Assembly: GCA_028622995.1 (NCBI GenBank)
Contig: JAJQJQ010000056.1
Location: 992,001-1,056,000, forward strand
Origin: Panagrolaimus kolymaensis
Taxonomy: Eukaryota; Nematoda; Chromadorea; Rhabditida; Panagrolaimidae
DNA: 64,000 bases
Reading direction: 5' to 3'
The notes under the pieces are model-generated. The model did not search any database, was not told the DNA's origin, and worked only from the letters and a program-made list of their open reading frames with translations. Below are positions 1 to 14,430 of the stretch, one piece after another. A program made the position numbers and the translations under genes. The number at the start of each line of letters is the position of its first letter. Within the stretch, counting starts at the first letter, position 1.

Positions 1-2224
1 CTCCGCAGTTTTAACACTTTCAAGCAAGCTTTCAACCTAAAAAATAAGAAACTTTGAAACCTAGCATAAATTTTTTTTGTTTGTATCTTACCTGTCCTTG
101 AAGCTCTTCACATCTCGCTGTATACATAGCCCGATGAGAAGCAAACGTGGCTGCATCTTCTTTAAGTTGCTTAAGTTCTCGACGAACATTTTCATTTGAT
201 TGTTCTTTCATTCTTTTTTCAGATTCATATTTTTCACGCATTGAATTAATTGTAGTTTCAGTTGAAGTTTTATTATTACTTAACACAGATCTCAATGATC
301 TAACTTGATCGCGTTTAACTCGCAATAAATCCTTCAATTTGCTATTTTGAATAATTAATTCTGCTGTATCAACATCCACATTTTCCATTCGTTGTTGAAT
401 CGAAGAATCCACAGCATTTCGAACAATATTAACAAGTTCATTAAGATTAGATAATAATTTTTCGCTATCTTCACTTTCAACTAATTTTTCACGCAAATCA
501 ATTTCACTAAAGAGCTCTTCAGCTTTTTCAATGGTTTTTAATTTTGGTAAAAGTTCTTCCAAAAGGCTGGGTGCCAAAATTGGATGATTTACTGGATCAA
601 TAGCAAGCAATCGAGGTGAACGAGTGTCTCTCTCATTTTCAGCTTTTGAGTAATCATCAATTCCAGGTGAACCTCGACTACCATTTTCTTCAGCAATTTT
701 TCTTAAATTTTGCATAATTTGTGTTACTTGATCAGCTTGAGGACCATTTCCAACAATCTCAGTATATGATTGACTCAATAATCCACCAAGAAGTAACATT
801 TGATCTCGAAGTGCAGCTAATTTAGCATCTTTAGCACCTGCAAATAAAATAGCTTGGCGAAGGTCATCCTTTTGTTGTTCCAATCGTTTTTCCGTTATTT
901 TGTCCGGTTTCCCTGATGCTAATTGTTCTTTAACGCGAGAAAGGGCAAGTTCCTGATAGTTTTTTAGCTCATTTATTTCCATATTTTCTAAAATAGAAAA
1001 AAAGATATTATTGTATCATTTTTTAATATTTTTGCTTACCATTAACTCCATCAATTCCCAATTGATGAAACAAAGGTAAAACCATTTGAACAAAAGTTTT
1101 TTTAATTTCTGCATTTTTCTTTTCAAGCTCATCCCTCTCTAGCTCAAGGCTTGAAACTTTATCATTTAGGCCTCCATGGATTTCAGAAAAAAGATCCGAG
1201 CCTCCAGCAGATGGAGCGCTGCCACTAAAATGTGAATCAATTGTGCCATCAGTGATGAAAGAACTTTCCATCTAAAAAAATTTTAAATGTTATTTTTTTC
1301 TAAAAAATTTATTTTTAATTTTACTTGTCTAAGATTTTCTGAAGCTCCTTCATCATCATTATTTGCATTATTCATACCCATTAATAAACTATTCAAACTA
1401 TTAATTTGTCCTTCATTTTTGAGATGCTCCAATTCTTTTTTTAATGCCAATCGACTTTCACGTTCCATTTTATATTTTTCTGATAATTCATCGATATAAC
1501 GTTGAGATATTTCTCGAAGCTCTTCTTCATCTTTTCGATCTTTAACCAATTCTTGATTATGTTCATTGAGTCGCTTAATTTCTAATTTCATTGTTTCATA
1601 TTCAACTTGAGCTCGTTTAAGAGTGGAAACTTGCTTTTCCAATTCCACATTTTCTTGCTCCAAATCATTGTTATCGCTTTGTAAACTTTGTTCTCGCTGT
1701 CGAAGATCTTTGATTTCTTCTCTCAATTGTCTTCGTTGAGTTTCGAGCTCTTCAATGTGTTTTTTATTTTGGGCATCTTCGGTTATCAACCTTTCAAGCT
1801 CAGTTTTACACCGCCTCAATTCGGGTTGCAGTGTTTTAAGTTCTGCGTCTAATGAATTTATTTTGGCTTGATATTCTTCTTCTCTTTGAGCTGTTTCAGT
1901 TAATAATTGTTCTTCATGATATATTTCATTATGGGCAGCAGCTTTGTGTTGGGCTTTAAAATGATCCAATGCCTAAAAAACTTTATATTTATTTTTTGTT
2001 TCAGCACAATAAATTCAAGAGTTTACCTTTTCAGTTGTGTCCTTTTCCTGCCTCATATTTTCCAAAGCTTTTTGTAATTCCTCACATCGCAATTCAAGTT
2101 CATTTTTTTCATTATAAATAGCTATTCCAAGTTCAGCTGCTTTACGATTATCTGATTCTGCTTGCTCGAGATCACGTCGCAATTCTTCAATTTGTCGGCG
2201 AAGGACATCAGCCGATTCTGCCAT
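1..2224 (-). CDS. bicd-1: Bicaudal-D dynein adaptor (3' end outside window)
   Basis: Coiled-coil adaptor that links cytoplasmic dynein/dynactin to cargo. Exons (minus strand): 2224-2027, 1972-1325, 1271-1040, 987-92, 36-1; the frame is kept at each junction and about 670 residues are seen. The start MAESADVLRRQIEELRRDLE and the heptad-rich first 300 residues match the BicD family N-terminus. Near residues 625-660 the stretch RRELKQLKEDAATFASHRAM matches the beginning of the conserved C-terminal cargo-binding (Rab6/Egalitarian) coil. The rest of that coil lies beyond base 1, so the gene is cut by the window edge and is not truncated biologically. The ATG at 2224 follows an AT-rich leader with no nearer in-frame ATG. 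Family identity rests on my recognition of the two end segments. Confidence 0.9.
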
Positions 2225-5200
2225 GTTTGAATAATTTTAATTATTAATTTAATTATATTATAAAAATAATATTCCGCAAATAAATAATTTTTTTCTTTAC
2301 AATTCTCTTTTCTTTATTAACAAAATAACTATTTTACATTGCGGTTTTGCAACAACTCCAAAAATTCAAATGTTTTTGATTTTTAGCACCAAATCTAAAA
2401 AAATTTAAAGACGATAAGTTAGCTACTCTCTTCATAATAAATAATTTATGTCACGATAATTGGAAGCACTTAATGAAAAAGATTAACCAAAATATAATGA
2501 ACGCGATAATCACGCAAATAAGATATTCAATCTTGACCTCGAAAAAAATCTTGGCCGTTTAATAAAAAGAGCAAAAAAATCTTTTCCATCCCATTCAGAA
2601 TATTTCGGAAAAGAAAAAAAAACTAAGCGAGTCAAAACAAAACAAAAATAGTAAACGATCGGAATGGATATTTTTTGGAAGGAACAAGCAGCTTTCATTT
2701 GCGCGGAAACTGGCTGAGCAAGAAAAAATAAAATAAAAAACACAACTGTCTCATGTTTGCTTGCATTTTTGAAACAATAAAAAAAGTTGATTGAAATTAA
2801 TTTCGAAATTTGAAAGAAAAAATATTTTAAATCAAAGAAATTAGTAAATGACTAATGTGAAATGACAAAATAAAAAAGTAAGTAGTTAGTTGTAAGTATG
2901 TTCACTTGAAAAAAAGATCAAAAAAACTGTACAATATTGATTTACGTTAAAAAAAAGTTTCAGCAGCAAACGAGCAGCAATAACGTGTCTCGCTTAAGAG
3001 CCTTCCTTGTTTCTGCGGTTGTGCTTTTTAATTTTTCTTTAGTTTTCTTAAGTTTTTTTTGTTGCAAGAAACAGAGAGACATCATTGACATTGGAGACGC
3101 CCACGGGGACATGCATGGTTCCTTCCATCTATTTTTTTTCCGAACTAGACAAACCACAGATTTTAAATGCTATTGTGAAGCGACAACGCGGCATTCCTGA
3201 AAATACAAAACAAAGAACTTTTTCCTATTTATTTTTCAAGAAATTATAGCTTTTAAAAACCATCAAAAAAATGAAGCGAAAAAATATTTAAATCTTTTCT
3301 TATTTTTAACATAAGAATGGAAACAAATCGATTTATAATTTTACAAGTGTTATTGCTTTTTTGCTTGCTCAAGCCTCGATTTGTGATTCAAATTTTTTTT
3401 TCTTTGGTGCTTGAACAAGGTCAAAGCTGCTATAAATTTTTCTTTGCTATTTTTTTTATTTCGCCGGAGATATTTACGCAAGATTTGTTTTTTAAGGGCC
3501 GTTTAAAAATGCAAGGAAAGATAGTAATCGATTAAGAAAAATTTCGCTTAAAAATTTTTTTCTTTGACACATGAATTTTTATGTTCGTTTTTTTTGCAGT
3601 TTTTTTTTTCTTTTTTTTTGGTTGTCGCTATGTCAAAGAGGAAAGGAAAAACAACTTTGATGGTTGAGAAAAAAAAATATTGGTAGGATAAAAAACACGA
3701 AACTAAAAAAAAGTTGTTATGAAAAAAATGCAAACATAAAAAAAATTAAATTTTTTTTGTTAGAACAAACAATGATACGAAAATAAAAAAATGATTGGAA
3801 AAAATACATAGAGTTGCGACATTAAAGAGTAGAGCTTGTGATGATCGAGATTATTTTTTTAAAAAGGAAATAAGCCTATTAAAAAAATAAATATATAAAA
3901 TAAAATCGATGAAGAAAAGAAAAAAGAAAATAATAACTGGTAATTTGAGACTAATATTCATCGATAGCTAACATCCGAGTTAAAATAATAGGCTGCAAAT
4001 TTGAAAAGCAAAAAAAAGAAAGTAAAAAGACATTATTTTAATTTTTAAAACATATAATGATAGAAAAAAGTGAGGAGCATCTTCGAAAAAGTAAACCTTT
4101 CGTAAGTAAAAAAATCATTTATTTATGTATGTAAGTCCACGTTAAGCCTATGCGAGCAACAAAAATAAACGGAAGCGTCGACGACAATATTGAATTTTGC
4201 GCAAAAAAAATCAACACAGTTTGATTTTGAAGTTTGTCCATCGGGAAAAAGACCGATCTTTACCTATCAAATAAAAAAAAAATAGCGGAAAACCCCAATA
4301 CGTTTTCCATCTCTCTAATCACAGATTGAAAAAAAAGTACAAACACTTTTTTTTCTTCAATGTTATCCTTCGTTTAAAAAAAGGTCGTTCGATGTGTTTG
4401 TTTCAGTTAGTTCAGTTCGGTCATCAACATTCACATCAATCGAACGAACCGCAAAGAAAGAAAAAAAAGCCAACATCTATCCCCGATGCTCGATGGATGG
4501 CTGTCGCAAAAAAAAAATATAACTAAAACCCAACTACAACGATAGCCACCCATGTCCGTCATCTTTGGTGAGACACCTCTTCTATAACTCCACCGGCCGA
4601 CAGACGAACGAACACTTTTTATTTAGAAAAAAAAAATAAGAATGCGCACAAAATTTTCGCGCTGTTGGCTCCAGCTGCTGCTGCTTTCAGAAAATATTTG
4701 TCAACGAATATATTTTTTTTAGTTTTGTCAAAAAATGTTAGAGTGAGCCACCGCCCGTTTATTGCCCCTTTATTTTTTGAACCGCAACTTTTATTTCTTT
4801 TTTTTTACAAAGGTATTAGATGATATTGGACGAAAAATAAATGAACGAACGATCGACAGAAAAAATCGAGTGATCTCTTATGCGGGAAGAGTAATGAAAG
4901 AAACGTAAAGATTTAAAGACAAAGAAAGAAAGAGATGTGGCGACGAAGGAGGAATGAATGACCACAAAAAAGCGGTAGTTTTAATAAAAAAGGGTATCGC
5001 AATGAAAAAAAAATCCTTAACCCTCAAAAAAGGATTTTAATTAAGAAAAAAAACTATCTGTTTATTTTAATTGTCATAAGTTAGGTTTTGTTGGTTGTGA
5101 TTTTGCTCCTCGAAAAAGGAGTTTTACAATCCATTCAACGGCAGCCATGGAAAAGAAAAGCTGATTACGCTTATCAACGATTACTCCCAAGATTACTGAC

Positions 5201-6080
5201 ACCAAGTTGCACAAAAATGCAGGCGCTTTAGTTTTCAAATTTTTTTTACACATTTCAATAAAAAAAGTTATAAAAAAAAAGAAATAAATCTTAATTAGCA
5301 AATAAAGTAAAAACTAAAATAGGATTTTAATGGAAAAAACAAAACTCTGACATTGAAACCAAAGTTTATTTTTAAAATTCATACCTGTTTCTTCGGTAAA
5401 AGTTACTAAACATATTGGATTGATATTCTGAATTTTATTTTTTGATTTCTTTTTTTTTGTTGATATTTTTCAACAAAGTTTCGTTATATTTTTATTTATA
5501 AAATTGCACATTTATTTGATTAACACAACATTTTTTAAACAAAAACATAATTTTAAAATATGATTATTATTATTTGCCATATTTTTTAAAAAACTTATTA
5601 AGGCACAATATTAAATTAAATAATTGAATGGGGTTGCACTTACTAATATTACCGCTTTAAATTATTATTAATAATTATGGAATGGAAAAACTAAGCTGTG
5701 CCTTTTTAGTGGCACAAAAAAAAGAAACAATATAAAATTGCTAAGGGTTGTGTGTAAGTATGTTTTAAACCCGTTTTTTACAAAATAATCAAAAGACAAA
5801 ATTTTTGACAATATTGGAAAAAAAATTTGCAGCGATATAAATTTTAGATATTTGAAAGAAGAGTATTCTTAATTTAAAGTGAGATAAACAATTGTTTATA
5901 AAAAAAGAGACTAGAACTAAAAAATAATTTTTAACCGAAAAAAGTAAAAAACGAAAGAAGAAAGAAAGAATTTGTAATTTTTTGATAACTCGATTTTTTT
6001 GGTACATTTATAAACTGATTTGTTGATGATTTTTTTGGAATGTAAATTTTAAGTGACCCTCCCTCTATAGACACTACATC
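2225..6080. other. Intergenic, AT-rich, between bicd-1 and C1GALT1
   Basis: There is no convincing gene on either strand. The short open frames are made of poly-A/T runs, without codon structure or splice partners. A more GC-rich patch at about 4400-4690 stands out and could be a distal promoter or an untranslated 5' exon of bicd-1, which reads away from here. I saw no tRNA-like clover-leaf or tandem repeat. Confidence 0.6.
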
Positions 6081-7504
6081 CTATTTCTTAGTTGGAGAAG
6101 CTTGAGACGAAGCTACCACAGGAGGAACTATAACTGCAGCTTCGGATGAGGAATTATCGGTTTTATTGTTCATAATCGAATTAATATTATCTAAAGTTTT
6201 TTTGAAAGCATCATCAGCACCCATATTTGAAATTGACATCGCATAGGCCGCTTTTAACATATCCGTGGAATTATTTTTATATTGTCGAATTACATCCAAA
6301 CTATTTCCCGTGCCAAATGGACGCAAATGATAAATAAGATATTCAAGAACATACATTAAATTTGCATTTACGTAATGGAATGATATCGCATAATCTGAAC
6401 AACATCCAGGACCCTAAAACCCAAGTTTTTCTTTGTATAAATTTAGTTACTACCTCAATTTACTTACTTGATCGATGGGATAATAAATATATTGCCAAAA
6501 CCAAAAGCTTGGATCAACATGCCCAGGAATTAAATGGTGTTCAGGAACAAAAGGTAAAAATCTATGATGACCTTCAGAATCTCTGGAATCACCAGCTTTA
6601 ACTCCAATTCTTTCTAAACATTTTCCCATTTCTGCATCTTCCGCGCCTCCTTCCCCAGCGGAACATTTCTTTGGATCAGGCAAACCTTTGGTAACAAAAG
6701 CGTCCAAGGCAGCTCGGCTCAAAACATAGCCCGCGCCACCACTCATGTATCCTTGTTTTGTAAAAGGCTTAAATTTGCATCCAAAAAATACTGGCTCAGC
6801 AGGATTATGAGGCATAAGCATAAACCGCAAATTTTCCAATACAACATACGTATCATCGTCGGCTTTTAGGAACCAATCATAGTCATTCTAAAAATAAAAA
6901 CAATAAAGTTTTATATTTGAAATTTTTTCCCATCATTTATATTACCAAATAATGTGTGTGAATATATGTAAAAGCCGCCTTTGTTTTTGCCCAAAGATGA
7001 TCACGCCCTTCAGAAACATTTAAATTAATAGCTGGAAGAGAATCGTCATTTTCAGATGACATGAAAAGGAATTTATTGCATCGACGGCTCCAAGTTGCTT
7101 TAACATGAATGGCTCGTTTTTCATGATTTTGTTTACCCGTTAAAATCCAACAAAATACTCGAACTCTTTGAGCTATTTCTTGAGCCAATTCGTCGTTATC
7201 TAAATTTGTCCAGTTTTTTAGTTTCATAATTTTTTATTAAAAAAATAAACTTACGTTCATTTGTTCCATTTGCATGAAAATGAAATGCTTCTTTTGGAGC
7301 ATTTTCATCATTTACATCTGAGTCACTATGTGCATCATGATGCTCATGTTTTTGATCTTTTTCAACTAAATCAAAAGTTCGCAAATATCTCAATGGAGCC
7401 GATTTATCCGCATAACGCAATGGTTCAAAAAATACTGCAATACAAAAACCAATAACAATACCAATAAGAATATTTATAACTGTTTGATTTCCAACTCGAG
7501 CCAT
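6081..7504 (-). CDS. C1GALT1: Core 1 beta-1,3-galactosyltransferase (T-synthase)
   Basis: Golgi enzyme that adds galactose to GalNAc-Ser/Thr to make core 1 (T antigen) O-glycans, a CAZy GT31 enzyme. Exons: 7504-7255, 7199-6946, 6887-6468, 6413-6081; 418 residues. Residues 1-25 form a type II signal-anchor. Then come the family blocks [19 protein letters not shown], the metal-binding DDD of [11 protein letters not shown] (about residues 178-180), [29 protein letters not shown] and GPGCCSD/SFHYV. Length is close to the vertebrate enzyme plus a polar tail (residues about 375-418). I start at the ATG at 7504 because it directly precedes the anchor. The same frame stays open upstream to about 7786, but with no ATG, so a longer N-terminus supplied by an upstream exon is possible. 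Confidence 0.92.
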
Positions 7505-8328
7505 AATAACTGATTGATATAAAGTTGTGTAATATTGATTACTTCTACTTAAATCATTATTCCCATCGATAAAATATATTATTATTCCATCAACAAATAA
7601 ACCCAAACCAATATATAAAATTTTTGTGGGTGGATTTTGAAGCAGAGAACGATGAAAAAATAAATGAGCTTGATCTCTCGCTCCCTTTGAAGTTATTACA
7701 TAGTGTGGTTTTCGCTTTAAGAAACGAGTAATGTATTTGTATAGCAATTTGACGTGGATTTTTGTTAGGCCAGCTGCTTGCTTCAACTACTACTTATTAG
7801 TCAATAATATAAACATATAATAAGTCAAAAATAAATTTAAAAATTGTGTAAAAATAAATATGCATTCCTTCCACCTCCTACATACTATTTTTTTTTGCTG
7901 TGGACAAATAAATGATTGATGATAATCCATCTTTTTTTCCTCTCATCCTTTCAGTAACAAATTTGTTTCGTTTCATTTCTAGTTAGTTCAAAAACTAGAA
8001 GAACCAAATCCAATAGAAAATAAGCAGTTTAAAACCGTTTATTTAGCAGCAAAACTTGTACTTTAAAAAAGTTAAAAAAAAGAAAATAAATACTAAAATA
8101 CATTTTTTTAAAGTTAGTTTATTCAATCAATATTGAGATCGCCTGATTTTTATGTAAAAATTAATTAAGGAAGTATAAATAGTAATGTCGTCGCACGCAT
8201 ATGTAAATGCAAATTCTTTTTCTTGAAAGATTGTAAAAATAAATAGAGCTGTCAAAGAATGTGATAGGCAAATTGGAAAATGAAAGTACAGAAACTCGTA
8301 ATACATTTTGCAGAGATTAGGTTTTTAA
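7505..8328. other. Spacer with an ATG-less open frame upstream of C1GALT1
   Basis: On the minus strand 7786-7505 is open in the C1GALT1 frame for 94 codons and contains no ATG. Its translation looks protein-like, with a basic segment followed by a hydrophobic segment around KILYIGLGLFVDGIIIYFI. It may be an N-terminal extension or part of an unrecognised exon. From 7787 to 8328 I see only AT-rich sequence, including the 3' flank of the STARD3-like gene. Confidence 0.4.
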
Positions 8329-9859
8329 TTAAGGATATTTTGAAGGATTTTGAGCGATATGCTTTTCTAAGGCATCAACATAATTGATAAGGAATGATTT
8401 TTGAGCGCCTCTCATAGCCATTCGAGGAACCCTCACTTTGACATCAGTGTTGAGAACATATTCAAGTAATGCACCAGTATCTGTGGGACTGATGCGAACA
8501 ATATTAATACCATTAATTCCTCTGCAAATGTAAGTGTTAAAGATTAATAAAGCAAGGAAGATACAAACCTCACAAGACCATCCACTAAAGGTACTTTTTG
8601 ACTTACTGCTGGACCAACTGATGAATATGTACAAAAATAACTTTCAGTTTCTTTATCATAATTTACTTTTTTAACATCAATAAAATCCCTAAAAGCCACT
8701 ATTTATTAAGCAATTCTATTAGATTAATTTTTACCTTGAAGCAATATATCCATTCATGGCAGGTTGACTAACAGCTCTTGCAAGTTCGGTTTGACTATCC
8801 AATAAACTTAAAACTTGAGAGCTTTGGGCTTGGGTATTCCATGCAATGTTATCTTTCCATTTGGCATTAAATAAACTTTTTGTTAAACATTTGTATTCTT
8901 TTTTAATATAAAAACTATTTAATTTATCGCAATATCGAACTTCAGGATTCATGTTTAATTGCTTCCAAGTTGATACTTCATTAATAATTTCTCTGGCTTT
9001 CTTATCAGTTATTTCAGCAGTTTTAAAGCATTCATTTCGCATATCGGAAGAAAGCTTAATATATTGTTTTGAGAGAGGTGCGGAAGCTCTTATTCGGCTA
9101 TGGAAACTTCGGCTTTCATCTTCTTCTGAAGCTGAAAGTTAAATTTTAGAAAATGCAAAAAAAAAATATGTACCTGATGAGTATTCTAATGCAGATCTAA
9201 AATCTTCTTCATGACCATGAAGAGATCTAACAACTGTATCTTCAGTAGGTGGGGACTCAATAGAAACAATATCCACTCTTCTTTCATGAGCTAAAACTCG
9301 AAAAGGCAATAACCAAAGTTCAATCCATGCAATAATAAATGAAGAAAGAATCATTAAATATTGTGGCAATGCACCATTATCCTTATTAAAGAAGAATAAA
9401 ATTTTAATAATTATATATATTGTTGTTATGGTTGTTGTAATTGCTACAGGAAGCCAATGATCAATTCGAAGTCCGGCATAACATATAAGTAGGACTATCA
9501 TTCGCAAGAAAACTACTATAACAATATCAAATAATGAAGTTTGAAGAAAATGGGGTTCAAATAAATTAATTTCATGTAAAAATATTTTTGGCCAATCATC
9601 GCCTTTCGTAACCTTAAAAAGAATATTCAAATTATTAGGGAAAAATTTATATATAAAAACTTACAGTGCTAAGTAGCCAAAGTAAAGTGGAAAGAGCAAA
9701 GTCAAAAATACAAATAATAAGAAATTTTTGTCGATCTTTAGACATTGGATTATCATCATATAATAATGGATCATGTACAGATGGAATATCACGTGGGACT
9801 ATTATCCTTCCACCGCGATTATTATTACTATTATTGTTATTATTTTGTCGTTGTGTCAT
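8329..9859 (-). CDS. STARD3: STARD3/MLN64-like protein (MENTAL + START domains)
   Basis: Late-endosomal membrane protein family that binds cholesterol and tethers endosomes to the ER. Exons: 9859-9665, 9612-9174, 9131-8735, 8688-8569, 8521-8329; 447 residues. Residues about 45-190 hold four hydrophobic segments, with the MENTAL-type blocks FDFALSTLLWLLST, the TSLFDIVIVVFLRM region and AWIELWLLPFRVL. The C-terminal half is a START domain, with ARAVSQPAMNGYIASRDFID resembling the family motif VSPRDFV, then LNTDVKVRVPRMAM matching LNTDLKGRLP. The N-terminus is Asn-rich. The same domain order and approximate length occur in STARD3. I did not find a clear FFAT-type motif, so the ER-tethering function is an inference from family. 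Confidence 0.88.
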
Positions 9860-12800
9860 TATTATTTTTTTAAAAGAAAAATCAAAACAAATAAGGGAAT
9901 GAATGAGTTTCTACAAAAGTAAATATTATAACCGCACAGAAAAAAATGAAAAAAGCACGTTAAAAAAGAGCGAAAAGGGAAGAGAGTAAAATAGACAACG
10001 ACAACACCACGAAGCTTGTTGTTGTCCCATTTCCCACTGTGCTCATTCTAATAATTATGTGATCATTTTGCTTGGCGCTGGTGGTTGTTGTATATGTGTT
10101 ATCTCGGAAGTGGAAAGGCAAAAAAAGAAAAGTGAAAAAATGATATCAGGTCAACCATTCAATACATATATATATATATGTATGTATGGTTTCCTCAAAG
10201 TTTCTATCTATGCGCTATAAAACTTAACTATTATTTTTGTATCCGTGTATGTTTTTTATATTCAAACATTTATTAGCCATAAAAGTAACAAAGATGTTAC
10301 AAGTTTTTGTGATATCTTTGTTTCAGAAAAGTTTGAAAATAAAGCTTTAAGATAATAAAAAGATTTCGATCAAAAAAGGAAAATAAAAATAGATAAACAA
10401 AAAATTTATACTTTGAGCTTTTTCGAAACTTCAAAAAAAATAAAACCAATGAAAAAAAAACATTGAAATATAGCTTTTATCTTTTAAAAAAAAACTTGAG
10501 ATCAACTTTTATTTTAGCCATCAAAAAATTTTTAAAAATTCTAAACAAAAAAACGCGTGATGTTTTTCACCCAAGCTCGAATTTATTTTATTTATTCGCT
10601 CAACTAAAAAAAATAAAAATCGAGCGGTGATGATTTCTTTATGGAACATCTTTTTTCTCTCACCTGTTTGCTTTAAAAAAAAACAGAGACTATTCTCCGT
10701 TGTTTTGCTTCTTTGTACGTAGGTTGGTGAAATATTTTTTAAAAGGTTGTTTTTGTATTTGTATCAGTGAGAAACACCTCCTATCTTATGAATCAAAGCT
10801 TTATTTGTTTGTTTCTAAAAATTGGTGTCATCTAGCCTAGCCGCTGCTGCAAAAAATTGATTGATTTTTTAAGCACATTTTTTTATAAAACGCTTGCATT
10901 TAGCAAATTAGAAAATAAGAGTGTATTTTTAAAACTATGATTTTTACTGTAAAAAAACTTTGAGCAAATTTTGCGCTAATGTAAGACTACAATGAACTTT
11001 GATCTTTGCCATTTAAAATTTATGTTAAATTTTTTTATTCAAGTTGCTAAAAAAATTCTAATGGCTATTTTTATTTTATAATCTTCGACTTTTGCTCTTT
11101 CACCTTTTTTTAAACATTTTTTTCTAATATAGTTATCTTTTGGTGAAAAAAAAAACAACTAGCAATAATAATAAAAACTTATACTTACTTTTTTCTATTT
11201 TATTCTTCGGCCGCTAATCATAGACTTCTTCTTTTTCTTCTTGAGCCATTCAAACGCAATTATTTTTATTTGTTTTTTACACCATTTTTTTTTATTTGCA
11301 TTTCATTTTTCTTTTTTTGCACCATAAAAATTGCAGCTAGACGTTTTTGGTTTCATCGTTCCGGGATGGATGTCTGGCAAATGTTTGGGTGGCCGACGAC
11401 GATGGACCAGTGTCTGACCAATAAGTTTATATGTTTGCTTTTTTGTAAAGCAAAAAAAAGAATGGAATGAAAGACTAACTTTCAATCGTGAAATTTTTAA
11501 AACCCTGCATGTTTGAAGTTTTGGTTTTTATGGTGGTTAATCATTTATAAAACTTTTTTTAATCTAAACTAAAAGACCACTCTTTGGCCTTGAAACGGAC
11601 TGACAGAAAAAAAAATTGCTGTTGCTGGACTAAAGCCGCCACTAGCGAACCACAACCAAATAACTTTAAATCAATCTTTCTCGCTATTGCACAAACATAC
11701 TAATATTACACTTGCGCACTTTGTTTTTTTTATCTTCCATTTTTTGTTTAGTTTTTAAAAAAAGAGTAGTCTTTCTTTTTTCTTTTTTTTCCCGCCTGAC
11801 GCGTTTGTCGTCTGCTCAAATTTTATTTTATTTAATTTTTTTATCTTGGCCGCTGCTCGTTCATTGTATTAACGCAATGGTAGACGAAAGAAAGAAAAAA
11901 ACATAAATACGAGCTAGTGTGTCCAATATAAATAACATTGCCGCCGCCAACAAGAAAAAAAATATATAACGAAAGGCATCCAACAAACGCTGCACACTTT
12001 TTTTATATACGTTGGAATACACTGACAACGACGACGACGAAGACAAAGTCGGGGAAAAAGAAATTCTCTTTTTATTTTATTTTTTAACAAGACGACGAAC
12101 TCCCCTTGTTTTGTCTATGCTGCTTTATAACTACCACCAGCAGCATCATCGACGTCTTTCGATCACTTTTTTTTTCCGCTTATATTATTTTTTTTTTCCT
12201 GAAGTCTCTTTAATCTTTTTTTATATTCTTCCTTATCATCTCAGTTTTTTTTTTAACCCAAAAGTCTATCAATTTTTTATTTTACGCGCAAAGACAACGT
12301 TTTTTAAATGACATTTAAAAAAATAAATCGTTCATAATCAATCAATACCCGAACATTGGTCTATGTCTTCCCCCCACTTTTCTTTTCTCTTTCTCTCGTC
12401 ATCATTATTTTTATTTATTTTGTTGCCGGCTGCTGCTCGCTGATGTTCTTTGTTTCGCTTTTCTATTCTTTCATTATATTTTGTCACCTTATTTTTTTCT
12501 TTTCTTGATTAGTGAAATTTTTATTTTTTGAGATACTTTTATTCGCCATTTTTTAAAGCTTGCATTTTTTTTACAAATTTTTTGGATATTTGAAATTCTT
12601 ACGTACATACAAATTCTTTTTTCTCGTTGTTTTCAAATCTTATTACCGAGATTATTATTAGTTTTTTTGTTCTTTTCTTATTATTTATTTCAACACCTCG
12701 TGAAATTAATGGTTGGATGTTTGGTGTTTCTAAAATAAAACATGCATATTTTTTACCACACTTTTACTTTTATTTCTCAAAGATTACTTTATTTTTTTCT

Positions 12801-12863
12801 TATTTCTCCTTTTTATAGTGGCGCCACCGTTGGCTTTATTTATACCAACAACAACAAAGAATT
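9860..12863. other. Divergent intergenic region between STARD3-like and S6 kinase genes
   Basis: Three kilobases with poly-A/T tracts and no supported gene. There is a (TA)n/(TATG) microsatellite at about 10163-10187, and mixed-composition patches at about 11330-11420 and 11590-11660. Promoters for both flanking genes should lie here. A splice-acceptor-like TTTTTATAG at about 12816 precedes the S6 kinase start and could be a trans-splice site or the end of a 5' UTR intron. Confidence 0.6.
10163..10187. repeat. TA/TATG microsatellite
   Basis: Alternating TA units passing into TATG units, about 25 bp, in the non-coding spacer. Confidence 0.7.

Positions 12864-14430
<1,567 letters not shown>

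Noticed and set aside
2225..6080. Several short open frames of 60-90 codons
   Set aside because: They are built from poly-A/T runs (Phe, Lys, Leu, Asn), have no splice partners and match nothing I recognise.
9647..9859. Asn-rich start of the STARD3-like gene as simple-repeat noise
   Set aside because: The frame continues into a recognisable MENTAL domain with a correct splice site, so it is a true N-terminus.
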